From Mycolicibacter minnesotensis (GTDB lineage Bacteria > Actinomycetota > Actinomycetes > Mycobacteriales > Mycobacteriaceae): 64,000 nucleotides of DNA. Positions 47,523-59,900 of this stretch are shown here, one piece after another. Both the position numbers and the translations under genes were made by a program. The stretch lies in the NCBI RefSeq assembly GCF_010731755.1, contig NZ_AP022589.1, positions 1,550,001 through 1,614,000 on the forward strand, given 5' to 3'. Position 1 is the stretch's first letter. Each line of letters begins with the position of its first letter. The notes beneath the pieces are model-generated. The model was given only the letters and a program-made list of their open reading frames with translations, did not search any database and had not been told where the DNA came from.

Positions 47523-50072
47523 CTACGGCTGCCCGACGGGCGGCTCCGGAGCGGTGCCCGGAGTGCCATCCTGGCCCGGAGTGCCGGTCACCGGGCCGGT
47601 ACCCCCAGCGCCACCGACGCCTGCGGCTCCACCGGCGCTGCCGGTACCCGGGGTGTCGCCGGCCCCACCGTTGAGGCCGTCGTCGCCCAGGTGCGGGGTG
47701 ACGACGTCGCCGCCGTTACCACCGTTACCACCGTTACCACCGACGTTGTCGCCATCGCCGCCAGCACCACCGTTACCACCGGCACCGCCGTGGACGTTGT
47801 CGATCGGACCCGAGGAGGAGTCGCCGGAGGTGGTGTTCCAATCCGGGTCACCCCAACGGATGTCGCTGGCGCTGCCGCCGTTACCGCCGGCACCACCGTC
47901 GCCACCGACACCACCGGTGCCGTCGACGTTGGCCAGGCCGAGGCCGCCAGCACCACCGATGCCACCGGCACCACCGTTGGCACCGCCCGCGTTCGGGTCG
48001 CTGCCACCGTTACCGCCGTTGCCACCGGCCCCACCGGTGGCACCGAAGCCACCGGCACCGCCGGCACCGCCGAAGCCGGCCGAGCCCTGCGGTCCCACGA
48101 CGCCCGACCCGGCCGGGCCCTCGACCGAAGCGTGACCGGTCACGTCAGCGATATCGCCACCGTTGCCGCCGTTGCCACCCTTGCCACCATCACCGATGTG
48201 TCCGTCGCTGCCGTTGGCCGCGCCCGTACCGGCCGCGCCAGCGTTACCGCCGGAGCCTCCGTAGCCGCCGTTACCGGGGGCGTTGTACAGACCGTGCACG
48301 GAGTCGGTTGCGCCGTGGATCGAGGCGCTTCCGTGACCGCCGTTGCCACCGTCGGAGCCGGCCCCGCCGACACCACCGTTGCCACCGTTACCGGCGGTGC
48401 CACCACCGTTACCACCGGCACCACCGTGACCGCCCGCGGCCCCGTTGCCACCGCTGGTGGCCGAGACATCGGCCGGCGATCCGCCATCGCGGAAGCCGTT
48501 GACACCGTCGCGGCCGTTCGTGGCGGCCGAGGCGTTGCCGCCGTTACCGCCGTTGCCGCCGTCACCGTCAACACCGGCAGCACCCGCGGTCGCGCCGGCT
48601 CCACCAGCTGCACCACCGGCCGCAGCAGCGCCACCGTTACCGGCGTTGCCACCGTTACCGCCGGCTGAGCCGTTCTCGCCCACGCCGTTGGCCGCCAAGC
48701 CGTCGGCACCGGTGCCGCCGTCGCCGCCGCGACCACCGTTACCACCGATACCACCGTTGCCGTTGGCACCGACCGTGCCGACCACCGAGCCGACACCAGC
48801 CGCACCACCGACCCCACCCTGGCCGCCGATCGCACCGTTGCCACCGTTGCCGCCGGTACCACCGTCACCGGAGCCCTCATCCGCGAAGCTGCCCGCCGCA
48901 CCGGTCACACCAGCGCCACCGTTACCGCCGGCGCCACCGACACCACCGGCACCACCGTTGCCGGCAGCACCGGGGGTGTGCACCCCGAAGAAGCCACCCG
49001 CGCCACCGTTACCGCCGACGCCACCGTTGCCAGCAAGCCCACCGATGCCGGCATCGCCGCCGTCGGGCTCGTTCTCGTCACCGGCAGCCCCGGCACCACC
49101 CGCGCCACCGTTGCCCCCGACACCACCGGTGCCACCGGCACCGGAGTTGCCGAACAGGCCGGCCACGCCACCGCTGCCGCCCGCACCACCGTTACCGGCA
49201 GCGCCACCGGCCTGGCCGATACCACCGGCAGCACCAGTGCCACCGGTACCACCGATACCGCCGACGCCGCCGTTGCCGATCAGGAAGCCACCGTCACCAC
49301 CGGTGCCACCGGCGAAGCCGATCAGGCCGATGTCACCGATGCCGCCCTGACCGCCGGCGCCACCGTTGCCCATCAGGAAGCCACCGGCGCCACCATCGCC
49401 ACCGAGGCCGAAGAAGCTGCCACCGTCGCCACCGTTGCCGATCAGGCCGGCGTTGGCGCCGTCGAGGTTCAACGGCGAACCCGCATCAAAGACATACGTG
49501 CCGTTCTCGATGCCGGCCAAGGTGACCACGTCACCGTTGCCATCGAGCAACACCGAGCCCCCGGCACCGATCACGTCACCATCGGCGTTGACAAACGCAC
49601 CCGTGCCACCGTCACCGAACAGGAAGCCACCCGCGGTCGCCGCGTTGTAGACCAGATCCCCGTCACCATCAATGGTCACGAAGGCGCTGGCACCGTTGTT
49701 GAAGACACCGTCAATCGCCAGACCGCCACCGATCAAGAACTGACCAATGCCATAGATCGGCTGGTAGATCAGCGCGTTGAGCGTGTTGGCCACCAGCGCG
49801 TTCAGGCCATCGAGCGGGGTGGCCGCTGCCGAACCCGCCAGGTCACCATCAAAGAGCGTGTTGAATCCCGACCAGTCAAAACCCGTGGTGTCCACCGCGC
49901 CGGGCTCAAACCAGCTGAACAGGTCCCCGAAGAAGTCATCCAGGTCAGCGCTCGCCGGCGCCGCCGTCAGCGGCGTCATGCTCACGGCAAGGAAGGCTCC
50001 CACAGCGCTGGTGGCCCCGACGAAACGGTTGATCTTGCGCTTGTTGCCCTTGCCGGCGAAGCGGTCAGACAT
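47523..50072 (-). CDS. PE-less PGRS protein 4 (849 residues)
   Basis: The shortest of the five. The basic start (NKRKINRFVGATS) leads into the signal segment AVGAFLAVSMTPLTAAPASA with AxA at 40-42, then an acidic segment DLDDFFGDLFSWFEPG. After GIGQFLIGGG the sequence takes an unusual turn: about 100 residues of beta-hairpin-like units with VTIDGDGDLVYN, FVNADGDVIGAG and VLLDGNGDVVTLAG (DNA about 49440-49700) precede the GGxGG repeats. The C-terminus (EPPVGQP) is proline-rich. GAGGGG lies six bases before the ATG. The gene stands between wzm and gtrA of the cell-wall locus. Confidence 0.85.
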   Translation of the reverse strand: MSDRFAGKGNKRKINRFVGATSAVGAFLAVSMTPLTAAPASADLDDFFGDLFSWFEPGAVDTTGFDWSGFNTLFDGDLAGSAAATPLDGLNALVANTLNALIYQPIYGIGQFLIGGGLAIDGVFNNGASAFVTIDGDGDLVYNAATAGGFLFGDGGTGAFVNADGDVIGAGGSVLLDGNGDVVTLAGIENGTYVFDAGSPLNLDGANAGLIGNGGDGGSFFGLGGDGGAGGFLMGNGGAGGQGGIGDIGLIGFAGGTGGDGGFLIGNGGVGGIGGTGGTGAAGGIGQAGGAAGNGGAGGSGGVAGLFGNSGAGGTGGVGGNGGAGGAGAAGDENEPDGGDAGIGGLAGNGGVGGNGGAGGFFGVHTPGAAGNGGAGGVGGAGGNGGAGVTGAAGSFADEGSGDGGTGGNGGNGAIGGQGGVGGAAGVGSVVGTVGANGNGGIGGNGGRGGDGGTGADGLAANGVGENGSAGGNGGNAGNGGAAAAGGAAGGAGATAGAAGVDGDGGNGGNGGNASAATNGRDGVNGFRDGGSPADVSATSGGNGAAGGHGGAGGNGGGTAGNGGNGGVGGAGSDGGNGGHGSASIHGATDSVHGLYNAPGNGGYGGSGGNAGAAGTGAANGSDGHIGDGGKGGNGGNGGDIADVTGHASVEGPAGSGVVGPQGSAGFGGAGGAGGFGATGGAGGNGGNGGSDPNAGGANGGAGGIGGAGGLGLANVDGTGGVGGDGGAGGNGGSASDIRWGDPDWNTTSGDSSSGPIDNVHGGAGGNGGAGGDGDNVGGNGGNGGNGGDVVTPHLGDDGLNGGAGDTPGTGSAGGAAGVGGAGGTGPVTGTPGQDGTPGTAPEPPVGQP

Positions 50073-50389
50073 AGATTCCCCTCAGATTGCTTGACTGTTC
50101 ACGGTTGACGGCGGCGTAAGTAACTTAGCCACCGTTAAGGTAACAGAACCTGTGAACAGATTCCAAGCGATATCGTTAATTTCCTGAGAAGGTTCGCTGC
50201 CTCGTGGGTGGCCAGCGCCTGAACTGCGTCGCTATGCCCGGACGTAGAAGTTTGCTGTGCCGCCGGCCTGCCCTGGGCTAGCCTGGCTCAATCTCGCCCG
50301 GCGGACTTCACTGTGATTTTTATTAGGGCCGCGCAAGCAGTCCGTAACTGGTGTGCAGGGTTGAACGCACCCCTGCTTAAGCTGCCCGA
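50073..50389. other. Divergent intergenic region between PGRS gene 4 and gtrA
   Basis: 317 bases without a gene. It holds a TAAGTT element on the minus strand (50121-50126 region) with no clear -35, the TTGACGGCGGCGT element (50105-50117) that also precedes PGRS gene 5, and TAAGCT (50378-50383) six bases before the gtrA GTG. The part around 50115-50200 is AT-rich. Confidence 0.5.
50105..50117. promoter_or_regulatory. TTGACGGCGGCGT element upstream of PGRS gene 4
   Basis: This 13-base sequence occurs identically at 63935-63947 upstream of PGRS gene 5, in both cases 27-33 bases before the start codon and ahead of the Shine-Dalgarno sequence. It may be a leader-RNA or operator element common to these genes. 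Confidence 0.35.
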
Positions 50390-50800
50390 GTGGACCAGAT
50401 GCCCAGCAGTCCGTTACGCCTGTCGACCCAGGTGTGGCGTTTCCTTATTACCGGGGCGCTGTCCGCGGTGGTGGATTTCGGGTTGTACCTGCTGCTGTAT
50501 CTCGGCGCAGGTGTCCCGGTGGATCTCGCCAAGGCGGGCAGCTTCGTCGCCGGCACTACGACCGCCTACCTGATCAACCGCCGGTGGACCTTCCAGTCCT
50601 CAGCGCATGCGGGTCGGTTTGTCGCGGTGATGGCGCTCTATGCGCTGACGTTCGGGGTTCAGGTGGGGATCAACCATGCCTGCCTGGCGTTGCTCGACTA
50701 CCAACGGTGGGCGCTGCCGGTGGCGTTCGTGATCGCCCAGGGGACCGCGACCGTGATCAACTTCGTGGTGCAGCGGACGCTGATCTTCCGGACGCGCTGA
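50390..50800 (+). CDS. GtrA-family membrane protein, Rv3789 homologue
   Basis: 136 residues with four membrane helices. The family pattern [20 protein letters not shown] opens helix 1, and [15 protein letters not shown] and [17 protein letters not shown] are the conserved loops. In M. tuberculosis Rv3789 is needed for normal arabinosylation of arabinogalactan, proposed as a decaprenyl-phosphoarabinose flippase or as a recruiter of AftA. The N-terminus is longer than in Rv3789. The GTG at 50390 follows TAAGCT by six bases; an ATG at 50399 is the alternative. In M. tuberculosis dprE1 comes next, but here PGRS gene 5 fills the place. Confidence 0.88.
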   Translation: MDQMPSSPLRLSTQVWRFLITGALSAVVDFGLYLLLYLGAGVPVDLAKAGSFVAGTTTAYLINRRWTFQSSAHAGRFVAVMALYALTFGVQVGINHACLALLDYQRWALPVAFVIAQGTATVINFVVQRTLIFRTR

Positions 50801-50844
50801 CGGACTGCTGCCCGTCCGCTAGGGGCCTGGCTTCGGCAACGAAA

Positions 50845-50885
50845 CGAGGGTGCCCCGCACACGTTGCGTGTGCGGGGCACCCTCG
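50845..50885. terminator. Strong hairpin between convergent gtrA and PGRS gene 5
   Basis: Nineteen-base perfect arms (50845-50863 and 50867-50885; CGAGGGTGCCCCGCACACG and its complement) enclose a three-base loop. No T-run is present on either side. It lies 45 bases after gtrA and 22 bases after the PGRS stop, so it can serve both directions. Confidence 0.8.
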
Positions 50886-50906
50886 CCTAGGTGCGGGTCG
50901 CCGCGG

Positions 50907-53900
50907 TCAGTTGCTAGTGCCGTTGGTGCCGGCCGTACCAGTCACCCCGCCGGGTTGCCCGACGCCACCGTCACCGCCGTCACCGCCGGTGCCGGACTGG
51001 CCGTTGAAGCCGCCGGTTCCGCCGCTGCCGCCCTTGCCGCCGGCGCCGTCGCCGACGCCCGGGCCGCCGTCACCACCGTTACCGCCGTTGCCGCCGACAC
51101 CGGCACTGCCGGTGACCGAGGTGGGGGCAGGGCCTTGGAGCTGGACATTGCCCCAACCACCGGCACCACCGGCACCACCCTTGGCGCCGCCCGCGCCGTT
51201 GAGGCCGCCATCACCGCCAGTACCGCCGGTCGCGGTGCTCGCTGTGATCGAGGTGCCCGGGTAGGTCGCCTGCAACCATGCACGGCCGCCGAGCCCGCCG
51301 TCACCTCCCAGGCCGGCACCGCCGTCGCCGGCGGTCAACGTGCCATCGGCCGTCGCGTTGAAGGCGCTCAAGTTGGCCGAGCCACCCTTGCCGCCGGTGG
51401 CACCCGCAGCACTCGCGTCGCCGCCGTTACCGCCCTGGGCGATACCGGAAGCTTCGGCCCCAGTTCCACCGGCCAGGATGCTGCCGCGGTCCCCAGCGCC
51501 GCCCTTGCCGCCGCCGGTGGCGTCGCCGCCGTTGCCGCCGGTGGCGGTGCCGTGTGCGGTCCCACCGATGCCGCCCCCCTCTGGCCGAGCGCTTTGAATG
51601 ATGCCGGTGGCGCCGACACCGCCGACACTGCCTGCGCCGGTGGCGTTGCCGCCGCTGCCGCCGGTGGCGGTGCCGTAGGAGAGGCCTCCCGCGCCGTTGG
51701 CCTCGAGTTCGCCGAACCAGCCCTTGCCGCCCACGCCGCCGTCGGTGCCGGCGCCGCCGGCGCCGCCGATAGCGATCGCGGTGTTGCCGCCACCGACCGT
51801 GCCGCCGGCGTCGTCGACGATCAGCTGACCACTGCCGCCTTCGCCGCCGGTCCCGTTGGTTCCGGCCCCGCCGACCCCACCAAAGGCGGTGCCGGTGATG
51901 CTGCTGCCGGCACCGTTGGCACCGGCGAGGACGAATCCGCCGAGACCACCGTGTCCGCCGTCGGTTCCCGCGCCGCCGGCACCGGCAGTGACGGTGGTGT
52001 TGGTGACCGACGCGCCGTTGGTGACGGCAACGGTGGCCGCACCACCCGCGCCACCGATACCCCCGGTGGACCCGACGCCGGCGTTACCGCCGGTGGCGGT
52101 GCTGCCGGAGACGGTGCTCCCGGTGCCATCGGCCGACACCGTCGCATTGCCGCCGGTGGCCGTGGCGCCGTTCTGTCCGGCGATTGCGTGGCTGCCCGAG
52201 ATGGAACCACCGTTGGTGGCACTGACCGTGGCATAACCACCCAGGCCCGCGCCGCCGCCGTCAGCCCCCACCGCCGAGCTATTGGCAATGGTCCCGTTGA
52301 TGGCCTCGACCTTGGCGATTCCGCCGTTGATCGTGCTGCTGGCGTCGCCGCCGGTAGCGGTGCTGCCGGTGATGTTGCCGCCGCTGCCGGCGTCACCCAG
52401 GGTGCCGGCGAAGACGTACCCCTGGCCGCCCAGGGCGCCCGAAGCGTTGACCCCGCCGAGGCCGGAGCCACCGTCGCCGCCGGTGGCCGTGCTGCCGGTG
52501 GCGATGCTGCCGTCGGCGTTCGCCACGATCCGGCCCTGACCACCGGTGCCACCGCGGCCACCGTCGCTGGCCGCGCCGCCGTCGCCACCGGTCGCGGTTC
52601 CCGACGCCTGGCTGTTCTGACCGAACGCCTGGATGTTGCCGATGGTGCCGTTGCCGCCCACACTGCCCGCACCGGTGCCGTCGCCGCCGTTGCCGCTGGA
52701 CGCGGTGCCGCTGGCTTGTGAGCCGGCGGCGAACGCACCCACCTGGCCGGCGCTGCCGTTGCCGCCGGTGCCGCCCTCAAGGCCGGCGCCGCCGTTGCCG
52801 CCGTTCGCGGTGCCGTTGGCCGTCGCCCCGGATCCGCCGGCGACCACGCTGCCGGTGGCGCCGGTGCCGCCCTTGCCTCCGCCGGTGGCGTCACCACCGT
52901 TGCCGCCTTGAGCGGTTCCGCTCGCCGAGCCGTCGTTGCCGCCGATGCCCGTTCGGACGAAGCCGGACTGGATGTTGCCGCTGCCGCCCTTACCGCCGAT
53001 GCTGCCGGCGCCGTCGGCGCTACCGCCGTTACCGCCTTGGCCGTCACCGGATGTGCTGCCGCCGGCGCCGCCCTCGACTCCGGCCGTGACGGCGGAGTAG
53101 CCACCGGCTCCGCCGACGCCGCCCTCTGTTGCGCTACCACCGTCGCCGCCGGTCGCCGACCCATTCGTCACGGTGCCGCCAAAGGCGGCCGCGACGTCGG
53201 CGTCCGAACCTGTGCCGCCGACACTGTCGACGCCGGAGGCGTTGCCACCGTTGCCGCCGGTGGCGGTGGCACCGTCCACGCTGCTACCGGCGCCGACGGC
53301 CGTGATCCGGCCCGCACCGCCGTTGCCGCCGTGGCCACCGTCGGTGCCGGTTCCGCCTTGGCCGCCGTAGGCGGTCGAGTTGGTGACCACGCCGCCGCCG
53401 GTGGCGGTGATGGTGGCATCGCCACCGGCACCGTCGGTGCCGGGGACCGAGAAGAGGCTGAAGCCGCCGCGGGCGAACTCTTCGCCACCGCCGCCGCCGT
53501 CCGCGCCCACCACATGGCTGCCGGTGATGGTGCTGCCTGAGTCAGCGGTGATCGTCGCGTCGCCGCCGGCCGCGCTGGCCGAGGCATTGCCGCCGGTCGC
53601 CGAACTGTCTTCGACGGTGCTGCCGTCGGTGGCGTACACCGTTGCCGACCCGCCAGCGCCACCGTCGCCGCCGTTACCGCCGGTGACCTGAGTGCCGGTG
53701 ACGGAGGCGCCGCTGTCGACGTTCACGATGGCGCCGCCGCCTTCGCCGCCGTTACCGGCGTTGCCGCCCACGACCGTCACGTTGGTGACGGTGACGTCTG
53801 AGCCCACAGCCTCGATGACGGCCGCTCCGCCCGCATAATCGTCGCCACCATTACCGCCCGTGACGGAGCTGTCGATGATGGCGGCTCCGTCGGTCGCGGC

Positions 53901-56900
53901 CAGCTTGGCGTCGCCACCCGCGCCCCCGGCGCCGGCGTTGCCGCCGGTGATGCTGCCGCCCGTGATGGTGCTGGTCGCGTCGACGGTGACGATCGCCGAG
54001 CCGCCCGCGAAGTCCGCCGAGGAACTGCCGCCGGTGATCGTCACGTTCTCCACGGTGCCGTCGATGACGAGGCTGGCCACACCGCCGGTCAGGCCGGGAG
54101 CCCCCGGTCCGCTGACGGTGCCGTTCTCGCCGTTGCCGCCCTTGCCGCCGGTGACCGTAGTGCCGGTGGTGTCTCCGGTGCCGCCGAGGTAGGCGCCGCC
54201 ACCGCCACCACCGCCACCACCGCCGTAGCCGATGTCGCCGGAACCTTGGTGACCGGTGCCGCCGACACCGCCGCCGCCGCCGGTCGCGCCGTTACCGACT
54301 CCCGCGCCCTTGCCACCATCGCCGCCGGTGCCTCCGGTGGCGCCGGTACCACCGTTACCGCCGTTACCGCCGGTTCCGCCGGACTGCGGAATGCCGCCGA
54401 TCAGGCCCGCGGCGTCGCCGCCGTCGCCGCCGTTTCCACCGGCACCACCGGCGCCCGTGGCACCGACGGTTCCGCTGGCGCCCGTGGTGCCACCGGTGCC
54501 GCCGGCACCCGCCGCCCCACCAACACCGCCGCTGACGCTGCCGCCATTGCCGCCGTTGCCGGCCAGCAGACCGGTGCCACCGTCGGCACCGTCGCCACCA
54601 TCACCGCCCTTACCCGCGATACCGCCGGTGCCGCCGTTGCCGCCCTGGCCGCCGGCACTGCCGGACAGACCCGTGCCGCCCTTGCCACCCGCACCACCGG
54701 CGCCACCAGCACCGGCGTTGCCACCGTCGCCGCCGTTCGCGCCCGGAGCCACCGCGTCGACACCGTCGGTGCCGTTACTGCCGTTTCCGCCCGTACCGCC
54801 CGTACCGCCGGTGCCGCCACCGATGCCGTTACCGCCGGCACCACCGGCGCCTCCGGCGCCGCCGGCAATCCCGTTGACACCGTTGGCGCCGGGAGCGGGG
54901 TCGGTGACGACGGGGCCCAGACCGGCGTCGCCACCGTTACCACCGGAACCACCATTGCCGCCGACGCTGGTGGATCCGGTGCCACCGGCACCACCGGCAC
55001 CACCGATGCCGGCCGCACCGCCCGTGGCGTCGCCGCCATCACCGCCAGCGCCACCGTTGCCGGCTGCGGTGCCCGCCCCCTGGTTGCCGCCGGCACCACC
55101 GACGCCACCATTTCCGGCCTTGCCCGGGTTGTAGTCCGAGGGGTCGGGGTTGGCGTTGTTGCCCGCACCCGCCGAGCCGCCGTTACCACCGGCGCCGCCG
55201 TTTCCGGCCGCGACGCCAGAGGCACCGTCGGCACCCTTACCGCCCGCACCAGCGGTGCCGGCCCAACCGCCGGCACCCACCGCACCGTCCTGGCCGCCAT
55301 CGGTACCGGCACCGCCCTGGCCCGCGGCACCACCGTTGCCGCCGTTTCCGCCCTTGCCGCCGTCGAGGCCACTACCGGCCGGCGCGTTGGCACCCGCCGC
55401 ACCGCCCAGGGCCTGGCCACCCTGGCCACCCCGGCCACCGTTACCACCGCCGACACCACCGATGCCCTGACCACCGGCGCCGCCAGCACCACCGGCGCCA
55501 CCGTTACCGCCGTCGTAACCGTTGCCGTTCGCATCGGTCCCGGAACCACCCGCGGCCTGACCACCGCGACCACCCAGGCCGCCGTCGCCACCAACGCCGT
55601 TGGCGCCATCTGCGGCGTCACCGGCACCGGCACCACCAGCACCCGCGTTACCGCCGTTACCGGCTGTGCCACCGACACCACCGTCACGACCGGGCGCCCC
55701 AGTCACCGCGCCCGGGTTGCCCGCCGTACCGCCGCGGCCACCGAGACCACCGTCTCCACCGGCACCGCCGACACCACCACTGGCCGCGTCGATACCCTCA
55801 CCGCCGGCACCGCCGACACCACCGTTACCGGCGGCACCACCCAGCCCGCCGTCACCGGCGTCGAAGCCGGGCGAGCCATAGCCGCCGTGACCACCGGTGC
55901 CACCCGTGCCACCGTCGCCGGCGGCACCACCGGTACCGCCGAACACGCCCTTGCCGCCGACACCACCGTTGCCGCCGTTGCCGCCGATGCCGCCGTTCCC
56001 GCCATCCGTGCCCTGCAGCGAGCCCCAGCCGCCGCGGCCGGCTTCGCCACCGACACCACCGGCCCCACCGGTACCGCCCGTACCGGCGTTGGACTCGCCG
56101 CCGGCGCCACCGACACCGCCTTCGCCACCATTGCCGGCGTTACCGCCGATCACACTGTGGTCGTAGCCGTCGGAGATCGAGCCCGGGAGCTCTGCGGTAC
56201 CGGCCCAGCCGCCGACACCACCGGCGCCACCGGCGCCACCGGCGCCACCGTTGCCGATCACACCGGTGGCAGCACCACCCTCGCCACCGGTGCCACCCTT
56301 GCCGCCGGCGCCACCGGTGCCGGTGGTGTTTCCACCGTGGCCGTTCTGGAAGCCGCCCTGGCCACCGTTACCGCCGGCACCGCCAGCACCACCGGCGTAA
56401 CCGTCCCCGGCGGCGTTGTCCGCACCGGCCGCACCGGCGCCACCGTTGCCACCGGCGCCACCGTTGCCCGCACCCTTCAGCGGGTCGTTGTAGCCCGCGG
56501 TCGCGGCGCTACCGCCGTTACCGCCGGCCGCACCGGCCTGGCCGGTGCCGTCGGGGAGCTGGCCCACGCCGTCTCCGCCGTTGCCGCCGTTACCGCCGTC
56601 ACCGCCGAGACCGACCGCGCCCTGGGAACCCGCCGCAGCGTAAGTGCCGTCACCGTTGTCGCCGCCAGCGCCGCCCGTACCGCCGCGACCGACAAACCCG
56701 CCGGTGCCACCGTTGCCGCCCTTGCCCGCGGCGATGCTGGAAGCGCCGTCGCCGTCGCCGCCGGTGCCACCATTGCCGCCGACACCCGCGTTGCCGCCGA
56801 GGCCGCCATCGCCGCCCGCACCGCCTTGGCCGTGCTGGCCGGAACCGCCTCCGCCCGCGGCACCGGCCGCGCCACCGGCGCCACCGGCACCACCAGCGCC

Positions 56901-59900
56901 ACCGATTGTGGCGTTGCCGCCCTTACCGCCATTACCGCCGGCCACACCGGTGTTGCCCGAGTTGTCGGTGCCCGCGGCACCGTCCACGCCGGAGCCGCCG
57001 GCACCGCCGGTGCCGCCTTCGCCACCCTGACCACCATTGCCGCTGACGCCCGAGACCGCGCCACCGGCACCGCCGACACCACCAGCGCCACCCTTGCCAC
57101 CGGCACCACCGGCGGTAGTGGCCGAAGATCCTGCCGCCACACCGCTGATACCTGCCGCGCCGTCAGCACCCGATCCGCCGGCACCGCCGACACCACCGTC
57201 GGCGTGCGCTCCACCGGCGCCGCCGGCACCGCCGAGGCCGCCGTCCTGACCAGTGACGCCGTCGACTCCGAAGCCCTGGGCGTCACCACCCGCGCCGCCG
57301 GCACCGCCGGCGCTGTCGGTGCCGCTCGTACCGGCACTGCCATTGGAACCGCCCGCGCCGGCCCCGGCCAGTCCGATGCTGCCCGCCGCGCCGCCGTCGG
57401 CGCCGTCACCACCCTTGCCACCGGCACCAGCGTTGTTGCCGCCACCACCACCGGCACCGTCACCACCGTTGCCGGCGGTACCGGCGTTGCCACCACTGCC
57501 GGCGTTGCCACCGTTGCCCGCGGTTCCGTTGGCACTGCTGCCGCCCTCGCCGCCGTTACCGCCGGCGCCACCGGCACCTGCGCTACCGCCGTTGGTGCCC
57601 GAATCGCCGCTGCCCGCCACCGCGGTGTAGCCGTCGCCGCCGTTGCCGCCGACGCCACCAGCGCCACCGGAACCGCCGGCACCAGCGACGAACCCGCTAC
57701 CGCCCTTACCGCCGGCACCACCGGCACCACCGGCGCTGGCGTTATCGCCGGCAACTCCGACTCCGGGACTGTTCACGCCGGTGTAGCCGGCGCCACCCGT
57801 ACCGCCGGCACCACCAGCGCCACCGTTTCCGGAGTCTGCGCGATCGGTACCGTTGACCTCAAAACCACCTAGACCGCCGTCACCGCCCGCGCCACCAGTA
57901 CCGCCATCGCCACCGTCCACACCCACGGTGGAGCTGTCCGAACCCGTGGCACCGTCCTTGCCGGCACCACCATTGCCGCCCACGCCGGCCGCACCGTCAG
58001 CGGCATTGCCACCGCCGACTTCAGCCCCACCCTTACCGGCGTTACCGCCGGTGCCACCATTGCCACCAGCAGTACCCGCCGCCGCGCCGCCATCAGAGGC
58101 CGCGTCGTACCCGACGCCACCAGCACCACCATCGCCACCGGTACCAGCCGAACCATTGGTTCCACTGGCGGCCTGAGTGCCGCCACCAGAGAAGCCACCC
58201 GCGCCACCGGCACCGGCGTTACCACCATCGCCACCATTGCCACCGGCACCACCGTCAGGGCTTCCCGCCGTGCCCGCGGTACCGACACCACCATCAGCAC
58301 CATCGGTGCCCGAACCGCCCTGGCCACCGACACCACCCGCGCCGTGGTTTCCGGCCACCGAACCGGCACCCGCGATACCGCCGTTGCCACCCATACCACC
58401 GTTGCCGCCCGAGGTCCCCGCCGCAGCACCAGCACTCACCGCGTCATAGCCGGCACCACCAACACCACCGGCACCACCATCGCCACCAAGGCCCTGAACC
58501 GCACGAGTAACGCCATCGCCCTGCAAACCACCCAAGCCACCATTACCGCCACCACCACCGGCAGTACCCGCAGTGCCGTTGACATTGATCGCATCCCCAG
58601 CAGTACCGGCAGCACCGTCCTTGCCATCGCCACCATTGCCGCCCACGCCGGCCGCACCGTCAGCGGCATTGCCACCGCCGACTTCAGCCCCACCCTTACC
58701 GGCGTTACCGCCGGTGCCACCATTGCCGCCATTAGTACCCGCCGCCGCGCCGCCATCAGAGGCCGCGTCGTAGCCGGCGCCACCGACACCACCATTACCG
58801 CCCGCGCCGGCGGAACCGTTTCCGCCAGTGGCGGCTTGAGTGCCGCCACCAGAGAAGCCACCCGCGCCACCGGCACCGGCGTTACCACCATCGCCACCAT
58901 TGCCACCGGCACCACCGTCAGGGCTTCCCGCCGTGCCCGCGGTACCGACACCACCATCAGCACCATCGGTGCCCGAACCGCCCTGGCCACCGACACCACC
59001 CGCGCCGTGGTTTCCGGCCACCGAACCGGCACCCGCGATACCGCCGTTGCCACCCATACCACCGTTGCCGCCCGAGGTCCCCGCCGCAGCACCAGCACTC
59101 ACCGCGTCATAGCCGGCACCACCAACACCACCGGCACCACCATCGCCACCAAGGCCCTGAACCGCACGAGTAACGCCATCGCCCTGCAAACCACCCAAGC
59201 CACCATTACCGCCACCACCACCGGCAGTACCCGCAGTGCCGTTGACATTGATCGCATCGCCAGCAGTACCGGCAGCACCGTCCTTGCCATCGCCACCATC
59301 GCCACCGACCCCGGCCGCGCCGTTAGCGGCGTTGCCACCGACCTGACTGCCACCCAGACCCGCGTTACCGCCCGCACCACCATTGCCACCAGCAGTACCC
59401 GCCGCCGCAGCACCATCGCCGGCAGCGTTGTACCCGGCACCACCGGCACCACCGCTGCCGCCCTTACCGGCCACACCATTAGTGCCCGCAGCAGCCTGCA
59501 CCCCGCCACCGGACACACCACCAGCGCCACCAGCTCCGGCGTTACCACCATTGCCACCATTGCCACCCGCACCACCGTCAGGGCTACCGGCCGTACCCGC
59601 GGTACCGATCACACCATTGGTGCCGTCGGTTCCACTACCGCCCTTGCCGCCGACACCACCGGCGCCCTGCGTGCCGGCCACCGAACCGGTACCCGCCACA
59701 CCACCATTGCCACCAGCACCACCAGTACCACCAGACGTTCCGGCTGCCGCACCCGCAACCACCGCGTCATAACCAGCGCCACCAGCACCACCAGCACCAC
59801 CATTGCCGCCGGTACCTGTCGTGGCCCGCGTGACACCGTCAGCCTGCACACCACCGAGGCCGCCGTTACCACCCTTGCCACCGGCGGTACCCGCAGTGCC

